Source: an uncultured Lachnospiraceae bacterium (lineage in GTDB: Bacteria > Bacillota > Clostridia > Lachnospirales > Lachnospiraceae). Taken from it: a stretch of 64,000 bases of DNA. The stretch is taken from the NCBI GenBank assembly GCA_949740535.1, contig CATJHO010000145.1, forward strand, positions 24,475-88,474, written 5' to 3'. The notes beneath the pieces were generated by a model. The model had not been told where the DNA came from. It was given only the letters and a program-made list of their open reading frames with translations, and did not search any database. Positions 25,792 through 35,496 of the stretch are shown here, piece by piece. How positions within the stretch are numbered: the stretch's first letter is position 1; the number at the start of each line of letters is the position of its first letter. The position numbers were made by a program, and so were the translations under genes.

Positions 25792-26607
25792 TTATAACAT
25801 GAATTTTTCAATGATCTCAGCGATTCCAGAGTGATTGTTATCATGTCTGGTAATGTAGGCACCGTAGGGATACATTTCCGGACGGGAATTTTTCATGACA
25901 CAGGGCAGTTTGACCGCCTGCAGCATGGAGATGTCATTCTCGGCATCTCCGGCTGCCAGGGTGTTTTCATAAGGAATGTTCAGGTACTCGCTGATAAAAC
26001 GGACGCCGCTTCCCTTATTGATGCCTTCCGGAAGGAATTCCAGATAGATATCACAGGAAAAGAACATGTCCAGATGGTTTTTCCTGGCCCAGGGCTCCAT
26101 GTGCTTTCGAAAGTTCTCCAGATTTTCGCGGTTATGAAGATCGATAAAAAGCAGTTTGATGGGATCCTCATCCAGAGCCTTTGCTGCGTCCTCCACAACC
26201 TCATAGGGGAGAATGGTAGAAGCAGAATAATACTTCATTTCCTCTGTGTCGTGTTCGCACAGAGCTCCGGCCTGATTATAGGTCTGAGGATGAAGGTGGA
26301 ACTTATAGGCCTCGTCAAAGGCCTCCCGGATGCAGTCCCGGTGAACCCCCTGATAGAAAATGGTCTCCTTTTTATGGGCGTCATAGATAAGGGCGCCGTT
26401 GGAGGTGATGGCGTAACAGCCGGGAGAGGTCAGACCCAGCCGCTCGATCTGACGGGCAGTGCTCACCAGAGGACGGCCGGTGGTAACTACCACAGCATGA
26501 CCCAGGCTGACAGCTTTGTGAACTGCTTCCAGGTTTTCTGGAGTAATTTCTTTGGAATCGTTCAATAGTGTTCCGTCCAGATCCACAAATAAAATCTTTT
26601 TTTCCAT
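25792..26607 (-). CDS. Cof-type HAD-IIB sugar phosphatase
   Basis: 271 residues on the - strand. A cytoplasmic HAD-superfamily phosphatase with a type IIB cap. Motif I is FVDLDGTLLND (nucleophile Asp), motif II VVTTGRP, motif III includes Lys in INKGSGVRFI, and motif IV is AAGDAENDISML. Such enzymes hydrolyse phosphosugars, nucleotides or flavin precursors with broad specificity, so the substrate is not assigned. AAAGGGAG precedes the start at 26607, 16 bp after the DHH gene stop, so the two form an operon. Confidence 0.92.
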   Translation of the reverse strand: MEKKILFVDLDGTLLNDSKEITPENLEAVHKAVSLGHAVVVTTGRPLVSTARQIERLGLTSPGCYAITSNGALIYDAHKKETIFYQGVHRDCIREAFDEAYKFHLHPQTYNQAGALCEHDTEEMKYYSASTILPYEVVEDAAKALDEDPIKLLFIDLHNRENLENFRKHMEPWARKNHLDMFFSCDIYLEFLPEGINKGSGVRFISEYLNIPYENTLAAGDAENDISMLQAVKLPCVMKNSRPEMYPYGAYITRHDNNHSGIAEIIEKFML

Positions 26608-26623
26608 AATAGTAACTCCCTTT

Positions 26624-27589
26624 CTAATCCAGTATTTTTAAGAACCGTTCCCGCAGAATCTCATCCGGGTATTGGCCAAGCATAGCTGTCTGCTCCGGAC
26701 TGATCAGGCCGCCGGCCATCTCAGAGTGTCCGCCGCCGCTGCCGATTCCCGCAAGGGCATCGTGGATCAGGCGGCCGGCATGGACGTCAGCTGTTTCCGA
26801 GCGGACAGAGAGTTTGATGCCGTCTGACCGGCGGCAGAATACCACAGAAACCAGCACCTCTTCCAGAGACAGGAGAAAATCAGACAGAGCCGCGATGAGT
26901 CCGTCAGGACAGGAAAAAGGAATAGAAGCAAATCCTGTCTTGTCATAGAGGGTAATGCTGTTGATGGCAGCACTGTAAGCCCGCAGATCTGTAAGCTCAA
27001 GATTGTTGCGTTCCAGCTCAGAGAGCTTGCCGGAATCACATAGGGGGAAGAGATACGAAAACATCTCAATATCCAGCTGTGTGACTCCACGGGAAAACTG
27101 AAGCGTATCCATGCGGATGCCGTAGAGCAGAGCAGCAGCCGTATTTTCATCCGGCAGGATTCCAAGATTTTTATAGTATTGGGCGATCAAAGTGGCGCAG
27201 GCGCCGGTGATTCGGATATCGGAATAAAGATATTCCGTTTCGATAAAGGCAGGGTGATGGTCGATACATGCGATCTCATCCCCGATGAAATCTGTGATAT
27301 TTCCACTGTTTTTCTGGCTGTCCACACAGATAATGGGATCGGATGCCTGCATCCGGGAATAAAGATGCTCATAAGAAATCATTTGAATGCCAAAGGCATC
27401 CAGCATCTTGGAAGTGCTGAGCTTATCGATACGCCCGGCGTAACAGAGCGTGCTCTCGATTCCCATATGCATAAAAAGACCCTGAAGTCCAAAAGCAGAG
27501 GCAATGGCGTCCGGATCCGGGAAATTGTGGGTCTGGATGTATACATGTTTTCCCTGGCAGAGCTGGACCAGCCGGTTAAAATCTTCCAT
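26624..27589 (-). CDS. DHH-family phosphoesterase (NrnA-like)
   Basis: 321 residues if started at 27589, where GAAAGGAAG lies ten bases upstream; the track start at 27619 has no ribosome site, and its own codons form that site. The DHH domain shows THNFPDPDAIAS, CVDSQ and the namesake IDHHP; the C-terminal DHHA1 domain contains the glycine-rich GIGSGGGHSEMAGG. Proteins of this type are nanoRNases, pAp phosphatases or c-di-AMP/pApA hydrolases; which activity applies here is open. Confidence 0.88.
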   Translation of the reverse strand: MEDFNRLVQLCQGKHVYIQTHNFPDPDAIASAFGLQGLFMHMGIESTLCYAGRIDKLSTSKMLDAFGIQMISYEHLYSRMQASDPIICVDSQKNSGNITDFIGDEIACIDHHPAFIETEYLYSDIRITGACATLIAQYYKNLGILPDENTAAALLYGIRMDTLQFSRGVTQLDIEMFSYLFPLCDSGKLSELERNNLELTDLRAYSAAINSITLYDKTGFASIPFSCPDGLIAALSDFLLSLEEVLVSVVFCRRSDGIKLSVRSETADVHAGRLIHDALAGIGSGGGHSEMAGGLISPEQTAMLGQYPDEILRERFLKILD

Positions 27590-27681
27590 AAATCCGTAAC
27601 TTCCTTTCTGACGATACATGTGATTTTGGGTATCGGGATCGGCAGACGGCAGTTATAGCCGCCCGTCCCATTCTCGGAATG

Positions 27682-27690
27682 ATTATAACA
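27682..27690 (-). promoter_or_regulatory. Extended -10 promoter of the DHH-HAD operon
   Basis: Read on the - strand, TGTTATAAT gives an extended -10 (TGn-TATAAT) about 93 bp upstream of the DHH start. The -35 match is poor. The same 190-bp divergent region must also hold the promoter for the GerA-type gene on the + strand; a sporulation-sigma promoter is expected there but I could not place one with confidence. Confidence 0.4.
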
Positions 27691-27781
27691 GAAATTGCAA
27701 AAGAAGTATAGTATTACCGTTTCCAGGTTATCATAAGGGAGACCAAGCAAACCATAAGTAAATTTAGGAGGTACCAGAGCA

Positions 27782-29188
27782 ATGGGTATCAGGCTTTCCG
27801 AGCATTTGGACAAAAATGTAACGAACTTGAATGAAATTTTGAATCTGGACAGTAATTTTGATATTATTCGCAAGGGGATTACCATAGCAGGGAGAGATGC
27901 CTGTATTTATTTTATTGACGGCTTTCTGGAGGAAGCTATTATGGAAAAGCTGCTGGAGTTTTTCTATAAACTGAAGCCGGAAGAACTGCCCATGACAGCC
28001 AGGCAGATGATCGATCACGTGGTGCCCTATGTGGAAGTTACGGCAATTGACGAGGAAGACCTGCTGATTCAAAGCCTGCTCTCCGGCATTACCTGTCTTC
28101 TCATTGACGGATATGATACCTGTATCGGTCTGGACTGCCGTTCTTATCCTATGCGCGGGGTGGATGAACCCTCCAAAGATAAAGCTCTTCGAGGCTCCAA
28201 GGATGGATTTGTGGAGACCGTGGTATTCAATACGGCTCTGATCCGGCGGCGGATTCGAAGTCCCAAGCTGTCCATGGAGATTCTCACAGCAGGAAAAACC
28301 TCCCGGACGGATATTGTGCTCTGCTATATGCAGGATCGAGTGGACCGGAAGCTTCTCAGGGAGATCCGGGGACGGATCAACGCCATTAAGGTGGATGCAC
28401 TGACGATGAATCAGGAGAGCCTGGCGGAATGCATTTATGAACGGAAATGGTTTAATCCCTTTCCCAAGTTTAAGTTTACCGAGCGGCCGGACGCTGCTTC
28501 CGCCGCCATATTGGAGGGAAACATTGTTGTATTGGTGGACAATTCACCTCAGGCGATGGTTGTGCCTACGTCGATTTTTGATATTGTGGAGGAAGCGGAT
28601 GACTATTATTTTCCGCCGGTGACCGGTTCCTATCTGCGGCTGACCCGGTTTCTGATTGCCCTTATAACCCTGCTTTTGACTCCCGTGTTTCTGCTTCTGT
28701 TTCAGAATCCTCAGTGGATTCCGCCCTGGCTTTCCTTTATTCAGATTAAGGAAGCCGTCAACGTGCCTATTGTCTGGCAGTTCCTGATGCTGGAGCTGGC
28801 GATTGACGGTCTGCGGCTGGCCGCCATCAATACACCCAGTATGCTGAGCACACCTCTAAGTGTGGTGGCTGGTATTGTTCTGGGACAGTTTACAGTGGAT
28901 TCCGGATGGTTTAATGCGGAGATTATGATGTATATGGCCTTTGTAGCCATTGCCAACTATACGCAGTCCAGCTACGAATTAAGCTATGCCCTCAAATTCA
29001 TGCGGCTGATTATGCTGGTGCTTACCTCGTTGTTTAATCTCTGGGGATTCTTAGCGGGTCTTCTGATTACCATTACAGCCATTGTGGGGAATAAAACCAT
29101 TGCAGGAAAGAGCTATATTTATCCCTTGCTGCCTCTCAATTTGACACAGCTTAAGAAGCGGTTTCTGCGGCTGCGGCTGAAGGAGTAG
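27782..29188 (+). CDS. GerA-family spore germination protein (SpoVAF-like)
   Basis: 468 residues. The GerA A-subunit architecture is clear: an N-terminal soluble domain (about 1-280, with FDIIRKGITIAGRDACIYFIDGF and the family block FVETVVFNTALIRRRIRSPKL), then about five transmembrane helices from about 285 to 450. The conserved PPVTGSYLRLTRF, RLAAINTPSMLSTPLSVVAGIVLGQF and ANYTQSSYELSYALKF fit SpoVAF/GerKA. No GerB or GerC subunit or spoVA gene lies next to it, as in orphan spoVAF. Its presence argues that the organism forms spores. AGGAGG precedes the start at a 12-nt spacing. Confidence 0.9.
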   Translation: MGIRLSEHLDKNVTNLNEILNLDSNFDIIRKGITIAGRDACIYFIDGFLEEAIMEKLLEFFYKLKPEELPMTARQMIDHVVPYVEVTAIDEEDLLIQSLLSGITCLLIDGYDTCIGLDCRSYPMRGVDEPSKDKALRGSKDGFVETVVFNTALIRRRIRSPKLSMEILTAGKTSRTDIVLCYMQDRVDRKLLREIRGRINAIKVDALTMNQESLAECIYERKWFNPFPKFKFTERPDAASAAILEGNIVVLVDNSPQAMVVPTSIFDIVEEADDYYFPPVTGSYLRLTRFLIALITLLLTPVFLLLFQNPQWIPPWLSFIQIKEAVNVPIVWQFLMLELAIDGLRLAAINTPSMLSTPLSVVAGIVLGQFTVDSGWFNAEIMMYMAFVAIANYTQSSYELSYALKFMRLIMLVLTSLFNLWGFLAGLLITITAIVGNKTIAGKSYIYPLLPLNLTQLKKRFLRLRLKE

Positions 29189-29231
29189 AAAACGGATTTA
29201 AGTTTCATCCCTTTCTTTTAAATCCACGTTC

Positions 29232-29260
29232 TTCACAAGTTCATCCTTTTGTGCTATACT
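29232..29260 (+). promoter_or_regulatory. Promoter of the J-like TPR / Hsp70 operon
   Basis: TTCACA (29232-29237), 17-bp spacer, TATACT (29255-29260) with an extended TG (TGCTATACT). About 40 bp before the start codon. Confidence 0.78.
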
Positions 29261-29300
29261 AAAAAATAGTGTGAAGAAATACGCGAAAGGGATGATATCA

Positions 29301-32300
29301 ATGGACGAAACCATTAGCTTTTCCATTTTGGAAATTGAAAAAACAAAAGACAAGCAGGCCATCCAGGATGCCTACCGCCGCCTGTTGGTGAAGGTGAACC
29401 CGGAGGATGATCCGGAGGGATTTAAGCGTCTTAGAGAAGCCTATGAGGCGGCAGCTGCATATGCAGACCGTCCGGAGGAACTGAAAAAAGCTCCGGAGAC
29501 GCCGATCGAGCATTGGATTGAACGAGTGAGCCAGGTTTACTTTTCTCTGTCCAGGCGTCTTAATCCGGACTGCTGGGAAGAGCTTTTAAGGGAAGACATC
29601 TGTCTTGATCTGGATACCAGCGTGGAGGCAAGAGATGCGCTGCTGAATTTTCTGGCCGAGAATTACCGGATTAAAACTGAGATTTGGAAAATGCTGGATC
29701 ACACCTTTAACCTTCAGGAGGAGAAGGCGGAGCTTCTGGAGCGGTTTCATCCAAACTTTATTGATTTTGTTATGCATCAGTGTCAAAGCGATGATGACTT
29801 CCCCTATGAGAATTTTGAAGGGGAGGATGATGCAGACTACGATACCTTCCTGTATCATTACTATGAGCTCTGCCGCAGAAATGACAGCGGGGATACAGAG
29901 GGAGCGGACGGAATTCTGGATACCCTGAAGCATCTGCCGGTATCCCATCCCTATTTGATGCTGGAAGAGGCCCGGCTTGAGCGGAACAAGCAGCATATAG
30001 GGGAAGCTTCCGGATGGATCCACGGTCTTCTGGAACTGGTGAAAGACGATATGCGCAGTCTTGCCTATGGCGGAGAGATCTACTGGGAGAACGGGGAGAA
30101 GGAAGAAGCAAGGGAATGCTTTGAAAAGATTCTGAAGGAGTGTCCCACCCACTATATGGCCAACAAGTACCTGGCAAAATATTACCAGGAGCAGGGAGCG
30201 CATGAGAAGGCCAAAGAGTACTGCGTGGAAGCTCTGCGGGTCAGCTCTCAGGAGGATGCGCTGCTGGAGACTATGCGGGATATTAACCAGAGTCTGATGA
30301 AGCTCTACGAAGAGCGGGTGGAAAAAGATGAGGCTTCTGAGGAAGACGTCATGGAGCTTGGCTGGTGTTATCTGCAGAATGATCTTCCCGGAAAGGGCAT
30401 GGAGCTCTTAGAGGGAAGGACCATGGAGGAAAAGCGCAGAGCCGAGTATTACAGCCTTCTTGCCAAATGCTATCTGATGGAACAGCAGTACCAGAAGTCC
30501 GTGGATGCCGCCAGAGCCTGTATTCCCTGTATTGAGGCAGAAGCACAGGCCAGAGATGCGGAAGCTTCCGAGGAAGAGAAGGGAAAACAGCTGGAGCGGA
30601 TTCCGGGACGGATTGCCGGGGCCTGTGAGATTATCGCCAAAGCGATGCATATGCTGGCCAAGGAAGAAAAGCAGACAGAGGAGCAGAATCTCTGCTATGA
30701 GCAGGCATTAGAAGCCGTTGACGAGGCTTTGAAGCAGGAGCCGGGAAACCGGAACTATCGGATAGAAAAAGCACAGATCTTCATGGATCGGGAGGAATAT
30801 CAGAAAGCCATCGACGTATGCGATGAGATGATCGATACGGATCGGAATGATTTTTATGCGTATGTCCTCCGCCAGAAATGCTGCTATGAGATGCACAATG
30901 GACAGGGGGTTGTGGATAATTTCTACAGCGCCAAGGATATTTACGCAGGTTATCCCCAGATTTATGAGCTGGCGGCGGATGTGTTTATCCGGTACAGCCA
31001 GTATGAGGACGCAAAAGGAATTCTCAAACAGGCAGAGGAAGGGGATGTGGGAAGCCCCAAACTGGATCTTCTGCATTTAACCATTGCAAGAGAGACAGCG
31101 GAAAAGGATGAGGAGTTCAAGGCAGCCTATGAGGAAGCCAAGAAGCTGGAGGAGAAGTTTAAGGAGCATCGGGATCAGGTGTCTGACGAGAACCAGGCGG
31201 AGCTTTATTACGAAATGGCCCGCTGCTGCAGAGGTCTGGACCGGCAGAGGGATGCGCTGAAGTACATAGAGAAGGCCTGCAGCCTTCACAGGGATAAGCT
31301 GTACCTGTGGATCCGTGCCAATACGCTGGCGGATTTGAAGGAATACGACAAATCTATGGCTGATTACCAGGAGTGTGAAAAGCAGTACGGGGAAAATGAG
31401 CTGGTTTATGAAAATATGGCCCGCTGTTTTCACAGTATGGGCAAACGCAGCCAGGCAGTGGATTATTACAAAAAGGTTTTGAAGGTCAATGAGGAGAATC
31501 CAAGAGCCAACAGCCGGATTGTGGATATTTATACGGATATTTTAAAGGATACAGGAGATCTCAAATACTACCAGGAGGCGGTTCCCTTTGCCACAAGACA
31601 GCTGGAGCTGGATCCGTGCGCCTATTATTACATAGAACGGGGACTCTTGTATCTGGAAGCAGGCGAATGGGATCTGGCGGAGGCAGATTTCCTGAAAGCA
31701 GCGGAGTTAGAGCCCAACAACACGTATGCCTACAACAATCAGGGCTGTATTTACAAGTATACGGAGCGGTATGAGAAGGCCGTTGAGCTCTTTAAAAAGT
31801 CCATTGAGGTTATGGAGGAAAAGGAAACGATTATTGCTTACAGCAATCTGGGCGGAACCTATGAGCGGATGGGCGACTTTCAGAGAGCTTTGGAGTGGTA
31901 CCAGAAGGGCAGCCAGGCGTTTCCCCAGAACCGCGGGATCCGCAAGGATATCATTCGGGTATACAAGAAAATGGGGCTTCTGGAACGGGCCATGGAAGAG
32001 ATCAAAAACTTCTATGGGGAAGATACCATTGCATGTTATCTGGAGACCGGTGAGGTCTATGTACAGATGAAGCGTTACAGCCGGGCATTGTCTTTGTATC
32101 AGACAGCGAGAAAGAAAGCGGAAAACGACAAGGATGTGTCAGATGCCTGGAGCCACATAGCAGATGTATATCTCTATTATAAGAAGAACCCCAAAAAGGC
32201 CCTGGATATGTATCAGAAGGCCCTGGATTTATCTAACAAGAATGCTTATGGATATGACCGCATCTGCCGCAGTATTATGGAATGTTATTATGAGCTTGGG

Positions 32301-32678
32301 ACACCGGAAAAGGGTATGCCTTTTCAGAAGCTGGCATTAGAATCCATCGGCAGGCGCTTCGGCCATATTGACAAATACTTAAATGATTTTTATTATAGAA
32401 GAAGCCGCCTTTACAATATGGGAGCCATGTACTACTATGCCGGCGACCTGGAGATGGCAAAGAAGTATTTTAACCAGATCGAACAGACTGCCAAATGCCG
32501 CCACTGCAACTATATGGAATGCGAGGACTACTGGGAGGCGATGGGCTTCCTTCGGGAGGAGGAGGGCGATCTTGCAGAGGCTTTGAACTGTTATGAGAAG
32601 GCCTGCCGGGAATCTGTGGCCAATAATTTAAGTATTGCAAAGGTAGAGCTGCTTACAAAGAAACTGAAAAAGCGTTAA
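29301..32678 (+). CDS. J-domain-like TPR-repeat protein, partner of the adjacent Hsp70
   Basis: 1125 residues from ATG 29301 (AAAGGG upstream; the track start GTG 29271 has none). Residues about 5-52 resemble a J domain (helix II AIQDAYRRLLVKV and helix III GFKRLREAYEAAAAY), but the HPD tripeptide that stimulates Hsp70 is replaced by NPEDDPE, so activation would be by a divergent route. The remaining thousand residues are tetratricopeptide repeats, e.g. AYNNQGCIYKYTERYEKAVELFKKSIE and AYSNLGGTYERMGDFQRALEWYQKGSQ. No signal peptide or membrane helix, hence cytoplasmic. It is 19 bp upstream of an HscC-like Hsp70. Likely a co-chaperone scaffold; the client is unknown. Confidence 0.85.
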   Translation: MDETISFSILEIEKTKDKQAIQDAYRRLLVKVNPEDDPEGFKRLREAYEAAAAYADRPEELKKAPETPIEHWIERVSQVYFSLSRRLNPDCWEELLREDICLDLDTSVEARDALLNFLAENYRIKTEIWKMLDHTFNLQEEKAELLERFHPNFIDFVMHQCQSDDDFPYENFEGEDDADYDTFLYHYYELCRRNDSGDTEGADGILDTLKHLPVSHPYLMLEEARLERNKQHIGEASGWIHGLLELVKDDMRSLAYGGEIYWENGEKEEARECFEKILKECPTHYMANKYLAKYYQEQGAHEKAKEYCVEALRVSSQEDALLETMRDINQSLMKLYEERVEKDEASEEDVMELGWCYLQNDLPGKGMELLEGRTMEEKRRAEYYSLLAKCYLMEQQYQKSVDAARACIPCIEAEAQARDAEASEEEKGKQLERIPGRIAGACEIIAKAMHMLAKEEKQTEEQNLCYEQALEAVDEALKQEPGNRNYRIEKAQIFMDREEYQKAIDVCDEMIDTDRNDFYAYVLRQKCCYEMHNGQGVVDNFYSAKDIYAGYPQIYELAADVFIRYSQYEDAKGILKQAEEGDVGSPKLDLLHLTIARETAEKDEEFKAAYEEAKKLEEKFKEHRDQVSDENQAELYYEMARCCRGLDRQRDALKYIEKACSLHRDKLYLWIRANTLADLKEYDKSMADYQECEKQYGENELVYENMARCFHSMGKRSQAVDYYKKVLKVNEENPRANSRIVDIYTDILKDTGDLKYYQEAVPFATRQLELDPCAYYYIERGLLYLEAGEWDLAEADFLKAAELEPNNTYAYNNQGCIYKYTERYEKAVELFKKSIEVMEEKETIIAYSNLGGTYERMGDFQRALEWYQKGSQAFPQNRGIRKDIIRVYKKMGLLERAMEEIKNFYGEDTIACYLETGEVYVQMKRYSRALSLYQTARKKAENDKDVSDAWSHIADVYLYYKKNPKKALDMYQKALDLSNKNAYGYDRICRSIMECYYELGTPEKGMPFQKLALESIGRRFGHIDKYLNDFYYRRSRLYNMGAMYYYAGDLEMAKKYFNQIEQTAKCRHCNYMECEDYWEAMGFLREEEGDLAEALNCYEKACRESVANNLSIAKVELLTKKLKKR

Positions 32679-32697
32679 TAGACTAGAGGAATGTAAC

Positions 32698-34389
32698 ATG
32701 ATTATAGGAATTGATTTAGGAACAACAAACAGTCTGGCTGCTTACTTTTCGGAAGACGGACCAAGGATCATTCCCAATCGTCTGGGAAAGAATCTGACTC
32801 CTTCTATCGTAAGTGTAGATGAAAATGATCAGATGTACGTGGGTGAGACAGCCAGAGAGCGGGGGCTTCTCTATCCGGGGACAGCAGCCCAGGTCTTTAA
32901 GCGGAGCATGGGAAGCACCAAAAAGTTTGATCTGGGACACAAGCAGTTTACGGCAGAGGAGCTGTCCTCCTTTGTGCTCCGTTCCCTGAAAGAAGATGCA
33001 GAAACCTTTCTGGGAGAAGAAGTGACGGAGGCAGTGATCAGTGTTCCGGCATATTTTGACGATAAGAGAAGGAAGGCCACCAAGCGGGCCGGAGAACTGG
33101 CCGGATTGAAGGTGGAGCGTATCATCAGCGAGCCTACAGCCGCGGCTATTGCATACGGCCTCTATGAGAAGACCAAGAATACCAAGTTTCTGGTATTCGA
33201 CTTAGGCGGCGGCACCTTCGATGTATCCATTCTGGAGCTGTTTCAGAATATTCTGGAGGTCCGGGCCGTGGCCGGTGACAATTATCTGGGCGGCGAGGAC
33301 TTTACTGGTGTGCTGGAGAAGCTGTTTGTTCAAAAAAAGAAACTGGATTTGGACTCTCTGGATGCCAAGTCAAGAGGAATGATCCATAAGGCGGCAGAGG
33401 AGTGCAAGCTTGGTTTTGCGGACAGTGTGAAATCCCGGTTTGCCTGTACCATAAACGGGCAGATGGAGGAGCTTGAGATTACCCAGAAAGAATATGAAGA
33501 GCAGTGCGAGCCGCTGCTGGATAAAATCCGCAAGCCGGTTCAGAGAAGTCTGGCAGATGCCCATATTAAGCTGTCGGATATTGACGTGGTGGTTCTGGTA
33601 GGCGGCGCTACCAGACTTCAGGTAGTGAAGAACTTTATTATTAAGCTGTTTCGGAAGTTCCCGGACACCTCGGTCCACCCGGACGAGGCAGTAGCTCTGG
33701 GTGCAGCCATTCAGGCGGCTATGAAAGAGCGGAACCAGGCTGTGAAGGAAGTGATTCTCACAGATGTATGTTCCTTTACGCTGGGGACGGAAGTGACGGT
33801 AAACAGAGGAAATGGCCGCTATGAGTCGGGACACTACTGTCCAATCATTGAGCGGAACACGGTGATTCCCGCCAGCCGTACAGAGCGGTTCTATACGCTC
33901 CACGATGACCAGAGTAAGATCACCATCAATATCCTACAGGGAGAGAGCCGTTTTGCTGCCAATAATCTCCTGCTGGGAGAACTGACTGTGAATGTGCCCA
34001 AGAACCGGGCAGGGGAAGAGTCCGTAGATGTGACCTATACCTATGACATCAATTCCATTCTGGAGGTGGAGGTGAAGGTGATCTCCACAGGAGAAGTGCG
34101 CAAGCAGATTATTAAGAGCCAGGAAAATGAAATGACGGATGAGGAAATCCAGGAGCGTATGGAGGAACTTTCCTATCTGAAGATTCACCCCAGAGATCAG
34201 GAGGAGAACAAGCTGCTGCTTCTGCGCAGCGAGCGTCTCTATGAGGAGAGCATGGGAGATATGCGGCGGCTGATTGATATTGAGATCCGTAAATTCGAGG
34301 AGGTTTTAAATACACGGGATCGGGGCAAGATTGAAGAAGCCAGAGAAGAGCTGAAGCAGGCGCTGAAAGAGATAGAGGAGGAATTGTAA
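32698..34389 (+). CDS. Hsp70-family chaperone (HscC-like)
   Basis: 563 residues, shorter than DnaK (about 610-640) because the C-terminal lid is reduced. The ATPase domain is complete: phosphate-1 IIGIDLGTTNSLAAYF, AVISVPAYFDDKRRKATKRAGELAGL, adenosine/hinge SEPTAAAIAYGL, phosphate-2 FDLGGGTFDVSILEL and VVLVGGATRLQVV. The substrate-binding domain begins near 385 (DVCSFTLGTEVTVN) and ends in a charged helical region. It differs from DnaK in size and in having a J-like TPR protein rather than GrpE/DnaJ as neighbour, which fits the HscC group. Both genes share one promoter. Confidence 0.92.
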   Translation: MIIGIDLGTTNSLAAYFSEDGPRIIPNRLGKNLTPSIVSVDENDQMYVGETARERGLLYPGTAAQVFKRSMGSTKKFDLGHKQFTAEELSSFVLRSLKEDAETFLGEEVTEAVISVPAYFDDKRRKATKRAGELAGLKVERIISEPTAAAIAYGLYEKTKNTKFLVFDLGGGTFDVSILELFQNILEVRAVAGDNYLGGEDFTGVLEKLFVQKKKLDLDSLDAKSRGMIHKAAEECKLGFADSVKSRFACTINGQMEELEITQKEYEEQCEPLLDKIRKPVQRSLADAHIKLSDIDVVVLVGGATRLQVVKNFIIKLFRKFPDTSVHPDEAVALGAAIQAAMKERNQAVKEVILTDVCSFTLGTEVTVNRGNGRYESGHYCPIIERNTVIPASRTERFYTLHDDQSKITINILQGESRFAANNLLLGELTVNVPKNRAGEESVDVTYTYDINSILEVEVKVISTGEVRKQIIKSQENEMTDEEIQERMEELSYLKIHPRDQEENKLLLLRSERLYEESMGDMRRLIDIEIRKFEEVLNTRDRGKIEEAREELKQALKEIEEEL

Positions 34390-34390
34390 A

Positions 34391-34873
34391 ATGTCCATAG
34401 AGATTGTGCGGAAGTATTTTTCCTCTTTTGGCATGGAGGATCGGATCCGGGAGTTTCCTGTGTCCAGCGCTACGGTGGAGCTGGCTGCCGAGGCGGCAGG
34501 CTGCATTCCTGCACGGATTGCCAAGACTCTTTCTTTTAAGATAGGAGAAGAGCCGGTCCTGATTGTGGCTGCAGGAGATGCCAAAATTGATAATCGGAGG
34601 TACAAAGATCAGTTTGGGAAAAAAGCGGTGATGCTGTCGTTAGAAGAGGTGGCGGATTGGATCGGTCATGAGGCAGGCGGCGTGTGTCCCTTTGGGATTC
34701 CGGAGAATGTGGGAGTGTATCTGGATGTGTCGCTGAAGCGGTTTGAGACGGTATTTCCGGCAGCGGGAAGCTCCAACAGCGCCATTGAGCTTACGATAGA
34801 AGAGCTGGAGCGTTATTCCCATGCGGCAGAATGGATTGATGTGTGCAAAGGCTGGCAGGAGCAGGAAGTATGA
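34391..34873 (+). CDS. YbaK/EbsC-family aminoacyl-tRNA deacylase-like protein
   Basis: 160 residues, single YbaK/ProX-type editing domain. Visible family features: SSATVELAAEAAGCIPARIAKTLSFKI with the conserved Lys, VLIVAAGDAKIDNRRYKDQFGKK and VGGxCPFG-like GGVCPFGIPENVGVYLD. Such proteins hydrolyse misacylated tRNAs (for example Cys-tRNA-Pro). It starts one base after the Hsp70 gene and overlaps the next start (ATGA), so it is in the same transcript. Confidence 0.88.
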   Translation: MSIEIVRKYFSSFGMEDRIREFPVSSATVELAAEAAGCIPARIAKTLSFKIGEEPVLIVAAGDAKIDNRRYKDQFGKKAVMLSLEEVADWIGHEAGGVCPFGIPENVGVYLDVSLKRFETVFPAAGSSNSAIELTIEELERYSHAAEWIDVCKGWQEQEV

Positions 34874-35325
34874 GCCGGTATTTTCCCCTGTTTGTGAATC
34901 TGGAAGGAAAAAAAGTCATTGTCTACGGGGCCGGAGTCATCGGGTCCCGTAGAATTTTGGCTCTTTTGGAATTCGGATGCTGTCTTACTGTTGCGGCGCC
35001 GGAGGCATCCAAAGAGGTGCAGCGGCTTTCAAAGGAAGGCAAGATTATCTGGCAGAAGAAGAAATATGAGTCCGGGGAAATTTCAAGGGATGCATGTTTT
35101 GTGCTGGCAGCCTCCAGTGACCGGGAGGTAAATGCGCAGATTGGCGCAGAGTGCCGGGAAAAGCATATTCCGGTGAACGTAAGCAGCGACAGGGAGCTGT
35201 GTGATTTTTACTTTCCGGGACTGGCGGTGAAGGAAGAGCTGGTAGCAGGTGTCACAGCGGGAGGAAGCGATCATCGAAAGGCACGGGAGGTTACGGAGAA
35301 GATCCGGTCACTGCTTACTTCATGA
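34870..35325 (+). CDS. Precorrin-2 dehydrogenase / siroheme synthase N-terminal domain protein
   Basis: 151 residues from ATG 34870 (CAGGAAG upstream; the track start lies inside ybaK). The NAD-binding Rossmann motif is VIVYGAGVIGSRRI (about 16-29). The pattern of CysG/Met8/SirC N-terminal domains follows: VAAPEASKEV, CFVLAASSDREVNAQIGAECRE and VNVSSDRELCDFYFPGLAVKEELVAGVTAGGSDHRKAREV. It oxidises precorrin-2 to sirohydrochlorin on the siroheme/cobalamin branch. The length (about 150) is shorter than stand-alone SirC proteins of about 200, so the C-terminal helical part is reduced. hemB and hemL follow after a promoter. Confidence 0.85.
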   Translation: MSRYFPLFVNLEGKKVIVYGAGVIGSRRILALLEFGCCLTVAAPEASKEVQRLSKEGKIIWQKKKYESGEISRDACFVLAASSDREVNAQIGAECREKHIPVNVSSDRELCDFYFPGLAVKEELVAGVTAGGSDHRKAREVTEKIRSLLTS

Positions 35326-35370
35326 AGCCCTTAAGCTCTGCCTGATGCCAGGAAGAGACTGGAAAGATCG

Positions 35371-35400
35371 TTGCTTCTGCGGCAGAGAGTATGCTATACT
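35371..35400 (+). promoter_or_regulatory. Promoter of hemB-hemL
   Basis: TTGCTT (35371-35376), 18-bp spacer, TATACT (35395-35400) with extended TG (TGCTATACT). About 97 bp before the hemB start. Confidence 0.7.
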
Positions 35401-35496
35401 TTTAAAAATAAGACATAGAGCCATGCATGGGGAGTGCCCTTATTAAGAGATGGTATGCTGAAAGAAAACGATAAGAGGAAAAGAGGTTTTCATTCT

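Noticed and set aside
25831-26568. 245-residue + strand ORF opposite the HAD phosphatase gene
   Set aside because: The - strand frame has all four HAD motifs and a proper ribosome site; the + strand frame has neither.
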